Of a stretch of 64,000 nucleotides of DNA, positions 55,610 through 64,000 are shown in pieces. Every line of letters starts with the position of its first letter. Within the stretch, counting starts at the first letter, position 1. A model generated the notes under the pieces. The model searched no databases. It was not told the DNA's origin and was given only the letters and a program-made list of their open reading frames with translations. Source of the stretch: Mycobacterium sp. 852002-10029_SCH5224772 (GTDB lineage: Bacteria > Actinomycetota > Actinomycetes > Mycobacteriales > Mycobacteriaceae); the NCBI RefSeq assembly GCF_001667315.1, contig NZ_LZHT01000041.1, positions 1-64,000 of the forward strand, read 5' to 3'. Made by a program: the position numbers and the translations under genes.

Positions 55610-55664
55610 TGATGCGACTATGGTCCCATCACCCTACGCCCGTGATGGGATAACGGTCGCATCA
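55610..55664. promoter_or_regulatory. Predicted operator of the adjacent TetR regulator
   Basis: Two 22-bp sites, 55610-55631 and 55643-55664, are inverted copies of each other (16 of 22 positions match). They share TGATGCGAC and CCCATCA ends. They lie between the divergent SDR and TetR starts, as expected for autoregulated repression. Confidence 0.8.
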
Positions 55665-55677
55665 CTAGGGTGGGGGC

Positions 55678-56250
55678 ATGGCCCGGTGGGAACCCGACGC
55701 GCGCGAACGCTTGGTCGCCGCGGCTCTCGACCTGTTCAACGAACGGGGATACGACGAGACGACGGTCACGCAGATCGCCGAGCGCGCCGGGCTGACGAAG
55801 AGCACGTTCTTTCGGCACTTCCCGGACAAGCGTGACGTGCTGGCGGCCGGCCAGGACGCGATCGCGCAACTGCTGCGCGAGGGCATTGGCTCAGCGCCCG
55901 CCGACGCGACACCACTGGCCGCCGTGTGCGCGGGCCTGAAGTCGGCCGCGGCGGCGTTCACGTCGTTCAACCGGGACCTCGCCCCCAGGCTCAAAGCGGC
56001 GATCGCCGCCAGCACCGAACTCCAAGAGCGCAACGCGCTCAAACAGATTGGGCTGGCGCGCGCGATGGTCGAGGCGCTGGAGGCCCGCGGCGTGCCCGAG
56101 CCGACGGCAGTGTTGGCCGCCGAACTCGGTGCGCTGGCGTTCAAGACGGCCTATGCCCGCTGGGCCGAACCGGACGAAGACCGGGACCTGGGCTCCATGG
56201 CATGCGACGCGCTGCGCGAATTACATGCCGCCGCAGCCGATCTCGGCTAG
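55678..56250 (+). CDS. TetR-family transcriptional regulator
   Basis: This 190-residue TetR regulator has an N-terminal helix-turn-helix TVTQIAERAGLTKSTFFRHF near residues 27-46. The ligand domain is not recognisable. It probably represses itself and the divergent SDR through the paired sites at 55,610-55,664. It is convergent with fadE34 and shares overlapping stop codons (CTAG). No KstR-type link is evident, so it looks like an accessory insertion in the steroid cluster. Confidence 0.88.
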   Translation: MARWEPDARERLVAAALDLFNERGYDETTVTQIAERAGLTKSTFFRHFPDKRDVLAAGQDAIAQLLREGIGSAPADATPLAAVCAGLKSAAAAFTSFNRDLAPRLKAAIAASTELQERNALKQIGLARAMVEALEARGVPEPTAVLAAELGALAFKTAYARWAEPDEDRDLGSMACDALRELHAAAADLG

Positions 56251-58370
56251 CGGGGCAGACCGAGCAGGCGCTCGGCGGCGACGGTGAGCAGGATCTGCTC
56301 GGTGCCGCCGGCGATGGTGAGGCAGCGGGTGTTCAGGAAGTCGAAGACCGCCTGGTTGTGCACCAGGCCGCCGCCCTCGGCCACGTCCATCGTGTATTCG
56401 GCCAGCGCCTGCCGGTAGCGGACGCCGATCAGCTTGCGCACGCTGGACTGCGCCCCCGGGTCCTGACCGCCCACCGCGAGCTGGGCGATGCGCTGGTCCA
56501 GCAGCGCGCCGGTCTGCGCCAGGACGACCAGCCGCGCTAGCCGGTCCTGCTCGGCGACGTCGAGATCCCTTGCCGCCAAGAGCTTTAACAACTCCTCCAT
56601 CGGGTTGCCCAGCGCCGTGCCGTTGGCCATCGCGACCCGCTCGTTGGCCAGGGTGGTGCGGGCCAGCCGCCAGCCGTCGTTCACCTCGCCGACGACCAGT
56701 TCGTCGGGAACGAACACGTTGTCCAGGAACACCTCGTTGAACAGCGAGTCGCCGGTGATCTCGCGCAGCGGGCGGATTTCGATGCCCGGTGAGCTCATTT
56801 CCACCAGAAAGTAGGCGATGCCTTTGTGTTTCGGCGCGTCCGGGTCGGTGCGGGCCAGGCATACGCCCCATTTCGCCTTGTGCGCCGCGGACGTCCACAC
56901 CTTCTGCCCGGTCAGCAGCCAGCCGCCGTCGGTCCGCACCGCTTTGGTGCGCAGTGAGGCCAGGTCCGAGCCGGCGCCCGGCTCGGAAAACAGCTGGCAC
57001 CACAGGAATTCGCCGCGCGTGGTGCCCGGCACGAAGCGTTCGACCTGCTCCGGGGTGCCGTGCTCGAGGATGGTCGGCGCCGCCCACCAACCGATCACCA
57101 GGTCGGGACGGGCCACGCCGGCCGCGGCCAGCTCCTGATCGATCAGCAGCTGCTCGGCCGGTCCCGCGCCGCGCCCGTAGGGCGCCGGCCAATGCGGCGC
57201 CTGCAGTCCCGCCTCGGCCAGCGCCGCCTGCCGCTTCTCCTCTGGCAGCTCCGCGATCTGCGCGGCGGCGGCGGCGATCTCGGGCCGCAGCGCCTCGACC
57301 TCGGTCAGGTCGATGCCCAGGCGGCGTCGCACACCGGCCTGAGTCAGCGCGGTGATGCGGCGCAACCAGGTCTCGGCCCCGCCGAGAAAGCGGCCGATGG
57401 CATGCGCCCGGCGCAGATACAGATGCGCGTCGTGCTCCCAGGTGCAGCCGATGCCGCCGAGCACCTGGATGCAGTCCTTGACGTTGGCCTTCACGGCGGT
57501 GATGCAGGTGCCCGCGGCCAGGGCCGCCGCGATGGAGAACTGGGATTCGTCGCCCTCGGCCGCGGCGCGCGCGGCGTCGGCGGCGGCCACCTCGGCCTGC
57601 TCGGCGCGGCAGAGCATCTCGGCGCAGATGTGCTTGATGGCCTGGAAGCTGCCGATCGGCTTGCCGAACTGCTCGCGGACCTTGGCGTAGTCGACGGCGG
57701 TCTCCAGCGCCCATCGGGTGATGCCGGCCGCCTCGGCCGCCAGCACGGTCGCGGCCAGTTCCTCGACGCGGTTTCGTGTTTCGGACACCACCGTCGCCGG
57801 GGCCGAAGCCAGCACCACCCGGGCCAACGGCCGGGAGAAGTCGGTCGCCTGCAGAGGTTCGATCTGCACGCCCTCACCGGCCGTGTCGATCAACAGCCAC
57901 TTGCCGTCGGCCGCCGTCAACAGCACGCCACCGTCGGCGCCGCCCAGCGCGAACGGCAATGTGCCCGAGGCCGTCGAGGTCGCGCCGTCGTACCGGACGT
58001 CACCTTCGGTGGCCAGCCCGGCGAAGCGCTCGCCGGCGGCCAGGGCCTCCAGCAGTTCGGGGTCGGTGACGACGAGCGTCGCGAGCGCGGTGGTCGCGAC
58101 CGGCCCGGGAATCAGGGCCTTGGCCGCTTCCTCGACCATCGCGCACAGGTCTTCGATGCTGCCGCCCGCCCCGCCCGATTCCTCCGGGATCGCGACGCCG
58201 AAAATCCCCAGTTCGGCCAGCCGGGAGAACACCGGTCGCCAGGCGTCGGGCTTGCCCTGCTCGACGTCGCGGATCGCCGCGGTGCCGCCCGGCCCGGACG
58301 TCGCATTGCGGGCCCAGTCGCGCACCAGGGTGCGCGCGGCAAACTGCTCGTCGGTGACGGTCGCTACCAC
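56247..58370 (-). CDS. fadE34: Double-domain acyl-CoA dehydrogenase FadE34 (ChsE3)
   Basis: FadE34 oxidises the 5-carbon steroid side-chain CoA ester. The 707-residue protein is two ACAD halves fused. The N-terminal half (about 1-330) ends with FGKPIGSFQAIKH and GGIGCTWEHDAHLYL. The C-terminal half (about 370-707) has FSEPGAGSDLASLRTKAVRT, TGQKVWTSAAHKAKWGV and GGTEQILLTVAAERLLGLP. A GTG start at 58370 (VVATVTDEQ) was chosen because GGAGG lies 9 nt upstream and the length fits Rv3573c (711 aa). It is divergent from kstR over a KstR operator. Confidence 0.94.
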   Translation of the reverse strand: MVATVTDEQFAARTLVRDWARNATSGPGGTAAIRDVEQGKPDAWRPVFSRLAELGIFGVAIPEESGGAGGSIEDLCAMVEEAAKALIPGPVATTALATLVVTDPELLEALAAGERFAGLATEGDVRYDGATSTASGTLPFALGGADGGVLLTAADGKWLLIDTAGEGVQIEPLQATDFSRPLARVVLASAPATVVSETRNRVEELAATVLAAEAAGITRWALETAVDYAKVREQFGKPIGSFQAIKHICAEMLCRAEQAEVAAADAARAAAEGDESQFSIAAALAAGTCITAVKANVKDCIQVLGGIGCTWEHDAHLYLRRAHAIGRFLGGAETWLRRITALTQAGVRRRLGIDLTEVEALRPEIAAAAAQIAELPEEKRQAALAEAGLQAPHWPAPYGRGAGPAEQLLIDQELAAAGVARPDLVIGWWAAPTILEHGTPEQVERFVPGTTRGEFLWCQLFSEPGAGSDLASLRTKAVRTDGGWLLTGQKVWTSAAHKAKWGVCLARTDPDAPKHKGIAYFLVEMSSPGIEIRPLREITGDSLFNEVFLDNVFVPDELVVGEVNDGWRLARTTLANERVAMANGTALGNPMEELLKLLAARDLDVAEQDRLARLVVLAQTGALLDQRIAQLAVGGQDPGAQSSVRKLIGVRYRQALAEYTMDVAEGGGLVHNQAVFDFLNTRCLTIAGGTEQILLTVAAERLLGLPR

Positions 58371-58502
58371 CTGAGAGGACCTCCGCGTCCTTGAGTCGAC
58401 GTGACAACGGGGCTGGCCGGCACCCGTGTCCTGATTGTCCGATCTTTCCGCAAGCGGGGACATCTCCACCATGAGTTGACGCGCAACCCGCTCGCCGGAG
58501 AC

Positions 58503-58516
58503 TAGAACGTGTTCTA
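58503..58516. promoter_or_regulatory. KstR operator between fadE34 and kstR
   Basis: TAGAACGTGTTCTA is a perfect KstR site, 132 nt from fadE34 and about 142 nt from kstR, implying autoregulation. The surrounding 289-bp gap shows no other gene. Confidence 0.93.
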
Positions 58517-58658
58517 ATAGTGCCAGTGATCGACCGTCAAGTCGAATGCCATTGCAGCAGCACATGCGCTTGTCCCCGGCGGTACGGAGGTGGGAAATTC
58601 ACACGCAGAATGCGTATCGTTTGCAAACGAACCGCCCGGAACAGGAGCAAACCGTCAC

Positions 58659-59330
58659 ATGCCAGCCAGCGCCAACTCGAAGTCCAGTTCGAGCCGCGTT
58701 TCTGACTCCCAACCGCGCGAGGTCATAAACGTGGCGGTACTGGCGGAGTCCGAACTCGGCTCGGAGGCACAGCGGGAACGTCGCAAGCGCATCCTGGATG
58801 CGACCATGGCCATCGCGTCCAAGGGCGGCTACGAGGCGGTCCAGATGCGTGCGGTGGCGGATCGCGCCGATGTGGCGGTCGGGACGCTGTACCGGTACTT
58901 CCCGTCGAAGGTGCACCTGCTGGTGTCGGCGCTGGGCCGCGAGTTCGGCCGCATCGATGCCAAGACGGACCGCTCGGCGATGACCGGGGGCACACCCTTT
59001 CAGCGGCTGAACTTCATGGTGGGCAAGCTCAACCGCGCGATGCAACGCAATCCCCTGCTGACCGAGGCGATGACGCGCGCCTACGTGTTCGCCGACGCGT
59101 CGGCGGCCAGCGAGGTCGACCAGGTCGAGAAGCTCATCGACTCCATGTTCGCGCGCGCGATGGCCGACGGCGAACCGACCGAGGATCAGTACCACATCGC
59201 CCGGGTGATCTCCGATGTGTGGTTGTCGAACCTGCTCGCCTGGCTCACCCGCCGGGCCTCGGCCACCGACGTCAGCAAGCGGCTGGACCTGGCCGTGCGG
59301 TTGCTGATCGGCGACGCCGAAAAGACATAG
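58659..59330 (+). CDS. kstR: TetR-family cholesterol repressor KstR
   Basis: KstR represses A/B-ring and side-chain genes and is induced by 3-oxo-steroid acyl-CoAs. The core sequence is almost identical to the M. tuberculosis protein: HTH region MRAVADRADVAVGTLYRYF and ligand-domain segment LTEAMTRAYVFADASAAS. Starting at ATG 58659 gives 223 residues, with GGAG 10 nt upstream. GTG at 58731 would give 199 residues, the length annotated in M. tuberculosis. Both are plausible. It is convergent with the LacI gene. Confidence 0.95.
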   Translation: MPASANSKSSSSRVSDSQPREVINVAVLAESELGSEAQRERRKRILDATMAIASKGGYEAVQMRAVADRADVAVGTLYRYFPSKVHLLVSALGREFGRIDAKTDRSAMTGGTPFQRLNFMVGKLNRAMQRNPLLTEAMTRAYVFADASAASEVDQVEKLIDSMFARAMADGEPTEDQYHIARVISDVWLSNLLAWLTRRASATDVSKRLDLAVRLLIGDAEKT

Positions 59331-59348
59331 CCCTCCCGGTAGCGACGC

Positions 59349-60437
59349 TCAGGCGGGCGGACCGGCGGTGCGGCCCCGAATCAGCTCGGTGTCCAGAAGT
59401 TCGACGACCGGCAGGCCCGGCGTGCCCGTCCGGGGTGGCTTCAACAAGAGCTCGCCCGCCCGGCGGCCCTTCTGCAGGCTCGGCTGCGACACCGTCGTCA
59501 GGCCGCGGTTGATGGCCTCGGGCACGCCGTCGAATCCGGTGACGGTCAGCTGACCGGGCACGTAAATGCCGTGTGCCCGTAGGTAATCCATGGCGGACAG
59601 CGCCAGGATGTCCGCGGTGCACATCAGCGCGGTGATCCGCGGATTGGTTTCCAGCGCCACCTTGGCGGCCGTGCCCCCCGATTCGGCCAAGTGCTCGTAG
59701 CTTTCCACCACGGTCAGCGAATCCGGATCGATGCCGGCGGCCGTCATCGCGTCCCACACGCCGATGATGCGCTCGCGTTGCACGTCGAAGGCGGGCGAGC
59801 GCAACCGGTCGGCGTCGACCAGCCCTTGGCGCCGGTCCCGCCCGAGCCGCATGGTCAACAGCCCGATCTCGCGATGCCCCAAGGCGAGCACGTAGTCGGC
59901 GAGTTCACGCATCGCCGCGCGGTCGTCGATCCCCACCCGCGAGACTCCGGTGAGCACCTTGGGCTGATCGACCACCACGACCGGCTGCCGCCGCTGCAAC
60001 ACCACCTGTAGATAGGGATCGTCATGGCACACCGAATACACCACGAAGCCGTCCACGCCGGCCGACAGCACCGCGTCCGTTCCCTCTTTGAGGGTGCGGA
60101 TGGGCCCGACCGCCACCAGCAGCAGCCCCTGCCCCGCCTCCTCGCATGACTGCGCCACCCCGGTGACGAAATCCCGTGCGGCGGGGTCACTGAAGAAGTA
60201 GGTCAACGGTTCGGCCATCACCAGACCGACCGCGCCGGCCTTGCGGGTCCGCAACGATCGCGCCACCGGGTCAGGGCCGGCGTATCCCAGTCGCTTGGCC
60301 GTGGCGAGCACGCGTTCACGCAGGTCGGCGGAGAGCTGATCGGGGCGGTTGAACGCGTTCGAGATCGTCGTGCGCGAAACCTTGAGTTCGTCCGCCACCG
60401 ACGCGAGGGTCGCACGCCGGCGCGGTGTGGGGCTCAC
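59349..60437 (-). CDS. LacI-family transcriptional regulator
   Basis: This 362-residue LacI/GalR regulator has an N-terminal DNA-binding domain LASVADELKVSRTTISNAF with hinge LSADLRERVLATAKRLGY and a periplasmic-binding-type ligand domain (ILALSAMDYLRAHGIYVPGQ). The ligand is usually a sugar or nucleoside and is not predictable here. The start is the ATG/GTG at 60437. It is divergent from the zinc-type transporter, but the Zur-like box there is nearer the transporter. It lies 19 nt from the kstR stop. Confidence 0.9.
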   Translation of the reverse strand: MSPTPRRRATLASVADELKVSRTTISNAFNRPDQLSADLRERVLATAKRLGYAGPDPVARSLRTRKAGAVGLVMAEPLTYFFSDPAARDFVTGVAQSCEEAGQGLLLVAVGPIRTLKEGTDAVLSAGVDGFVVYSVCHDDPYLQVVLQRRQPVVVVDQPKVLTGVSRVGIDDRAAMRELADYVLALGHREIGLLTMRLGRDRRQGLVDADRLRSPAFDVQRERIIGVWDAMTAAGIDPDSLTVVESYEHLAESGGTAAKVALETNPRITALMCTADILALSAMDYLRAHGIYVPGQLTVTGFDGVPEAINRGLTTVSQPSLQKGRRAGELLLKPPRTGTPGLPVVELLDTELIRGRTAGPPA

Positions 60438-60494
60438 GTTCGGAGACGCTACAGCGGATCGGCGAGGGCCAATGCGCTTCCGCCCGCGGCTTTG

Positions 60495-60515
60495 TAATGG
60501 AAACGATTTTCATTA
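60495..60515. promoter_or_regulatory. Zur/FurB-like operator
   Basis: TAATGGAAACGATTTTCATT and the following A form an imperfect AT-rich palindrome typical of FurB (Zur) boxes. It lies 40 nt before the transporter start and predicts zinc-repressed expression. Confidence 0.75.
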
Positions 60516-60555
60516 GTATTGTGGATCGGCTTGCTTGCGGGCGGGAGGAACGGAC

Positions 60556-61491
60556 GTGCGCACGGCACTGACGCATGGGCGAATGCTCGCCCGCGCGACG
60601 CGTTGGCTGGCGGCCGTCGTGGCGCTGGCCGGTTCGTCGGCGCTGTCCGGATGTGGCGTCAACCCGACACATCCGCACGCGTCCGCCGTCGTCGCGTCCA
60701 CCGACGTGTGGGGCAGCGTGGCGCGTGCCGTCGCGGGAAGCCATGTGCCGGTCAAGTCGATCGTGAGCGGGTCGGAAACCGACCCGCACTCCTATGAGGC
60801 CAGCCCCTCGGACGCCGCCGCCATCGCCGACGCCGCCCTGGTCGTCTTCAACGGTGGCGGCTACGACGGTTGGGTGGACGCCGTGCTGGCCCGCCAGCCC
60901 GGCGCCAAGCCGGTCGATGCCTACTCGTTCCTCGAGAGCGACGGGCAACCACACAACGAGCACGTCTTCTACAACCTGGGCGTCGCCAAGGCGGTGGCCG
61001 CCACGATCGCCGACCGGCTCGCGACGATCGACCCGGGCAACGCCGCGGACTACCGGGCCAATGCCGCCGCGTTCGAACGCGACGCCGACGCGATCGCCGG
61101 CACCGAACACAGCGTCGCCGCCGGCTACCCGCACACCTCGGTCGTGGCGACCGAACCGGTCGCCTTCTACCTGCTGCAGGCGACGGGCCTGGTGAACCGG
61201 ACCCCACCCGCCTTCGCCGCGGCCATCGAGAACGAGACCGACCCGGCGCCGGCCGATCTGGCGTCGGTCCTCGACCTGATCGACCGGCGTCAGGTGTCGG
61301 CCCTGATAATCAACCCGCAGACCTCCACCGTGGCGATCACCAGCCTGCGCGACGCCGCGCAGCGCGCGGGAGTTCCGGTCACCGAGGTGGCCGAGACCCT
61401 CCCCGACGGCACGGATTACCTGGGCTGGCAACGCACTACGGTCGACCACCTCTTGGCCGCGCTGCAGTCGAGCCGGCCCGTCCAGCCGTGA
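60556..61491 (+). CDS. Zinc/manganese ABC transporter substrate-binding lipoprotein
   Basis: This 311-residue cluster A-I metal-binding protein has a lipoprotein signal ending LSGC and metal-ligand candidates H in SETDPHSYE, H in NEHVFYN and H in AGYPHTSVV. A C-terminal acidic residue lies in NETDPAP. GTG at 60556 has GGAGG about 8 nt upstream; GTG was preferred to the ATG at 60583. It is first in a three-gene operon behind a Zur-like box, so zinc is the likeliest metal. Confidence 0.88.
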   Translation: MRTALTHGRMLARATRWLAAVVALAGSSALSGCGVNPTHPHASAVVASTDVWGSVARAVAGSHVPVKSIVSGSETDPHSYEASPSDAAAIADAALVVFNGGGYDGWVDAVLARQPGAKPVDAYSFLESDGQPHNEHVFYNLGVAKAVAATIADRLATIDPGNAADYRANAAAFERDADAIAGTEHSVAAGYPHTSVVATEPVAFYLLQATGLVNRTPPAFAAAIENETDPAPADLASVLDLIDRRQVSALIINPQTSTVAITSLRDAAQRAGVPVTEVAETLPDGTDYLGWQRTTVDHLLAALQSSRPVQP

Positions 61492-62309
61492 GGATCGAAA
61501 CGGCACCGGCCCCCGACCGGCACGCGGACACCGTTTCGCTGCGCGGTGCCCGCCTGGCGTTCGGCGACCGGGTGTTGTGGGACCACCTGGACCTGTCGGT
61601 GTCGCGCGGCGAGTTCATCGCGGTGCTCGGCCCCAACGGCAGCGGCAAGACATCGCTGCTCAACGTGCTCCTCGGGCAGCTGTCTCTGAGCGCCGGGGTC
61701 GGGTTGGTCGAGGGAAAGCCGATCACCTCGGGCAGCGGGCGCATCGGCTATGTGCCGCAACACCGCCCGCTGGATCACGACGTGATGCTGCGCGGCCGGG
61801 ACCTGGTTCGGCTGGGTATCGACGGGGCGCGCTGGGGCGCCGTCCCGCTGCGGTCCCGCGATCGGGCCCGACGCCGCGCGGCCGTCGCCCGCGCGCTGAA
61901 CCAGGTCAACGCCGAACGCCTGGCGGATGTCCGGGTCGGCGTCATGTCGGGCGGCGAGCTGCAGCGGGTGCGCATCGCCCAGGCCCTGGTCAGCGACCCG
62001 GCGCTGCTGCTGTGCGACGAACCACTGCTGACGCTGGACCCGGCGAACGCCAAGCTGGTGTCGGCGCTGATCGAGCGGCGCCGCAGGGAGACGGGAACCA
62101 CGGTCATCGTCGTCACCCACGAGATCAACCCGATCCTGCCGTACGTGGACCGGCTGCTGTATCTGGTCGACGGCCGATTCAGCATCGGCACCGTCGAGCA
62201 GGTGATGACCAGTCAGACGCTCTCGGCGCTGTACCGGTCCGACATCCAAGTGGTGAAGGTGAAGGACGGCTACGTGGTGGCCGGCGAGCGTGGCGGCGGG
62301 CACGGCTGA
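61488..62309 (+). CDS. Metal ABC transporter ATP-binding protein
   Basis: This 273-residue ATPase has Walker A GPNGSGKTS, Q-loop region GYVPQHRPLD, signature MSGGELQRVRIAQ, Walker B LLLCDEPLLTLD and H-loop VTHEI. It starts at GTG 61488 overlapping the binding-protein stop (GTGA). Its stop overlaps the permease start (TGATG). It energises zinc/manganese uptake with its neighbours. Confidence 0.93.
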   Translation: MRIETAPAPDRHADTVSLRGARLAFGDRVLWDHLDLSVSRGEFIAVLGPNGSGKTSLLNVLLGQLSLSAGVGLVEGKPITSGSGRIGYVPQHRPLDHDVMLRGRDLVRLGIDGARWGAVPLRSRDRARRRAAVARALNQVNAERLADVRVGVMSGGELQRVRIAQALVSDPALLLCDEPLLTLDPANAKLVSALIERRRRETGTTVIVVTHEINPILPYVDRLLYLVDGRFSIGTVEQVMTSQTLSALYRSDIQVVKVKDGYVVAGERGGGHG

Positions 62310-63169
62310 TGGAGCATCGGCTCGCCGAGATGGGACACCACCTGTTCTCCTTCGACATCACCGCGCATCTGCTTGGCCACGACTTCGTGCAGCAGGCGCT
62401 GGTGGCGGCCGCGCTGCTCGGGCTGGTGGCCGGGCTGATCGGGCCGTTCATCGTGATGCGGCAGATGTCCTTCGCCGTGCACGGGTCCAGCGAATTGTCG
62501 TTGACCGGAGCCGCTTTCGCGCTGCTGGTCGGATTCGGGGTGGGCGTGGGCGCGCTGATCGGCAGCGCCCTGGCGGCGGCGCTGTTCGGCGTGCTCGGCC
62601 GGCGCTCCCGGGAACGCGATTCGGTGATCGGGGTGGTGCTGGCGTTCGGCTTGGGCCTGGCGGTGTTGTTCATCCACCTCTACCCGGGCCGGACGGCGAC
62701 CAGTTTCGCCTTGCTGACCGGTCAGATCGTCGGCGTCGGCTACACGGGACTGACCATGCTTGCGCTGGTCTGCTTGCTCGTCATCGCCGTGCTGGCAATC
62801 TGTTATCGCCCACTGTTGTTCGCCTCCGTCGACCCCGACGTCGCCGCGGCCCGCGGCGTGCCCGTCCACGCGCTGGGCATCGTGTTCGCCGCGCTGGTGG
62901 GGGTGGTGGCCGCCCAGGCGGTGCAGATCGTGGGGGCTCTGCTGGTGATGTCGCTGCTGATCACGCCGGCGGCCGCGGCGGCTCGGGTGGTCACCTCGCC
63001 GGCGGCGGCCATGCTGACTTCGGTGGTCTTCGCCGAGGTGGCCGCGGTGGGCGGGATCGTGTTGTCGCTGGCGCCGGGCGTGCCGGTGTCGGTGTTCGTC
63101 GCGAGCATCTCGTTTCTGATCTACCTGGTCTGCTGGCTGGTGGGGCGCCGACGGGAGGCTTCCGCCTAG
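62309..63169 (+). CDS. Metal ABC transporter permease
   Basis: This 286-residue ABC-3 family (ZnuB-type) permease has about eight membrane helices. Examples are LVAAALLGLVAGLIGPFIVM and VGALLVMSLLITPAAAAARV, with the family motif in MRQMSFAVHGSSELSLTGAA. The ATG at 62309 overlaps the ATPase stop. It is followed by the hairpin/GAGGAGGA element and pxpA. Confidence 0.92.
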   Translation: MEHRLAEMGHHLFSFDITAHLLGHDFVQQALVAAALLGLVAGLIGPFIVMRQMSFAVHGSSELSLTGAAFALLVGFGVGVGALIGSALAAALFGVLGRRSRERDSVIGVVLAFGLGLAVLFIHLYPGRTATSFALLTGQIVGVGYTGLTMLALVCLLVIAVLAICYRPLLFASVDPDVAAARGVPVHALGIVFAALVGVVAAQAVQIVGALLVMSLLITPAAAAARVVTSPAAAMLTSVVFAEVAAVGGIVLSLAPGVPVSVFVASISFLIYLVCWLVGRRREASA

Positions 63170-63171
63170 CC

Positions 63172-63219
63172 CGGTGACGATGCGCGCCGCGTCGCGGCGT
63201 GAGGAGGAAGCGGGCGATC
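63172..63219 (+). repeat. Hairpin/GAGGAGGA element upstream of pxpA
   Basis: The stem CGCCGCG-T-CGCGGCG is followed by TGAGGAGGAAGCGGGCGATC. It is related to the copies at 221-268 and 42,016-42,062. It lies between the permease stop and the pxpA start. Confidence 0.7.
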
Positions 63220-63260
63220 CAACCTAGGCGGTCGGCGAGGCGCACCCATAAGCTGGGCGG

Positions 63261-64000
63261 GTGGCCGGTATCGACCTCAACGCCGACTTGGGCGAGGGCT
63301 TCGGTGTCTGGCGTCTCGGTGACGACGACGCCATGCTCGGAATCGTCACCAGCGCCAACGTGGCGTGCGGGTTCCATGCCGGAGACCCCGCCGGACTGTT
63401 GAGGGTGTGCAGGTCGGCCGCCCGGAGCGGGGTGCGCATCGGGGCGCAGGTGAGCTATCGCGATCTGGCCGGGTTCGGCAGGCGCTTCATCGACGTCGCC
63501 GCCGACGACCTGATCGCCGACGTGGTGTATCAGATCGGCGCGCTGCAGGCGATCGCGCACGCGGCCGGTTCTCTCGTGTCCTACGTCAAACCGCATGGGG
63601 CGCTGTACAACACGATCGTGACGAACGGCGAACAGGCCGCCGCGGTCGCCGAAGCGGTGCGGCTGGTCGACGCCGGCCTGCCGGTGCTGGGCATGGCCGG
63701 TTCGGCGTTTTTCGACGAGGCCGCCCGCCGCGGTCTACGCACGGTCCCCGAGGCTTTCGCCGATCGGGCCTACCGGCCGGACGGCCGGCTGGTCTCGCGC
63801 CGGGAGCCGGGTGCGGTGCTGCACGATCCGGCGGCGATCGCCGAGCGCGTCGCCACCATGGTGACCTCGGGGCAGGTCACCGCCATCGACGGCAGCCTGC
63901 TCGATGTGAGCGTGGAATCGGTTTGCGTGCATGGTGATTCGCCGGGTGCGGTGCAGATCGCCGCCAAGGTGCGCGACCGCCTCGCCGCGGCCGGCACCGA
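63261..64000 (+). CDS. pxpA: LamB/YcsF family, 5-oxoprolinase subunit A (partial)
   Basis: PxpA is part of the ATP-dependent 5-oxoprolinase PxpABC that recycles cyclised glutamate. The GTG at 63261 opens a frame that continues past the window end; 246 codons are seen and families are about 250-255. Motifs are [36 protein letters not shown] and [11 protein letters not shown]. It starts 91 nt after the permease. The next genes (pxpB/C) lie outside the window. Confidence 0.9.
   Translation, partial: MAGIDLNADLGEGFGVWRLGDDDAMLGIVTSANVACGFHAGDPAGLLRVCRSAARSGVRIGAQVSYRDLAGFGRRFIDVAADDLIADVVYQIGALQAIAHAAGSLVSYVKPHGALYNTIVTNGEQAAAVAEAVRLVDAGLPVLGMAGSAFFDEAARRGLRTVPEAFADRAYRPDGRLVSRREPGAVLHDPAAIAERVATMVTSGQVTAIDGSLLDVSVESVCVHGDSPGAVQIAAKVRDRLAAAGT

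Noticed and set aside
60316..61506. 396-codon - strand frame opposite the metal-binding lipoprotein
   Set aside because: It is a shadow of the substrate-binding protein gene, rich in Arg/Gly/His and without motifs.

Overview
This is high-GC actinobacterial DNA. It is almost certainly a non-tuberculous, slow-growing Mycobacterium, probably close to the M. avium complex. It carries the cholesterol/steroid catabolic island in nearly the gene order of M. tuberculosis Rv3515c-Rv3574, including fadD19, cyp142, kshA, kstD, cyp125, ddn, kstR2, the hsa genes and kstR. The species call is inference from remembered gene order and protein similarity; no search was run. No tRNA, rRNA, CRISPR array, prophage or transposase gene was seen.

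Layout: (1) 1-300 is a perfect 77-bp inverted repeat around a truncated amidohydrolase gene. (2) 283-13,835 holds sterol side-chain activation and C24-branch removal (fadD19, echA19, cyp142, a DUF35 protein, ltp4, ltp3) and the ring hydroxylase subunit kshA. (3) 14,017-22,968 holds a sulfotransferase/SDR operon, a hemophore-like gene, hsaE-G-F, kstD and chsH3. (4) 24,070-31,300 is the side-chain operon cyp125-fadE28-fadE29-chsH2-chsH1-ltp2 with divergent fadA5. (5) 31,308-32,686 holds two deazaflavin nitroreductases (Ddn family). (6) 32,712-47,847 is the KstR2 regulon for the C/D rings (echA20, ipdA, ipdB, ipdC, fadA6, kstR2, ipdF, fadE30, fadD3, fadE31-33). (7) 47,859-54,675 holds nat, hsaA-D-C-B and kshB. 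(8) 54,703-59,330 holds an SDR/TetR pair, fadE34 and kstR. (9) 59,349-64,000 holds a LacI regulator, a zinc-type ABC transporter with a Zur-like box, and the start of a pxpA gene.

Regulation is readable from the DNA. Twelve KstR operators (TnnAACnnGTTnnA, one with a last-base mismatch) and three KstR2 operators (AnCAAGnnCTTGnT) were located. Several KstR boxes lie 1-10 nt from a start codon, which suggests leaderless mRNAs. Many genes are joined by ATGA, GTGA or TGATG overlaps.

The most unusual material is not in the enzymes. A 56-bp palindromic element occurs four times. Three copies lie between convergent genes, and two are translated into the same C-terminal tail on unrelated proteins. 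Two DUF559/AbiEi-like endonuclease genes sit between short palindromes. A hairpin plus GAGGAGGA element recurs in leaders and gaps. Two consensus KstR operators lie between convergent gene ends. The points where M. tuberculosis carries PPE61-64 and fdxB are here empty or hold other genes.
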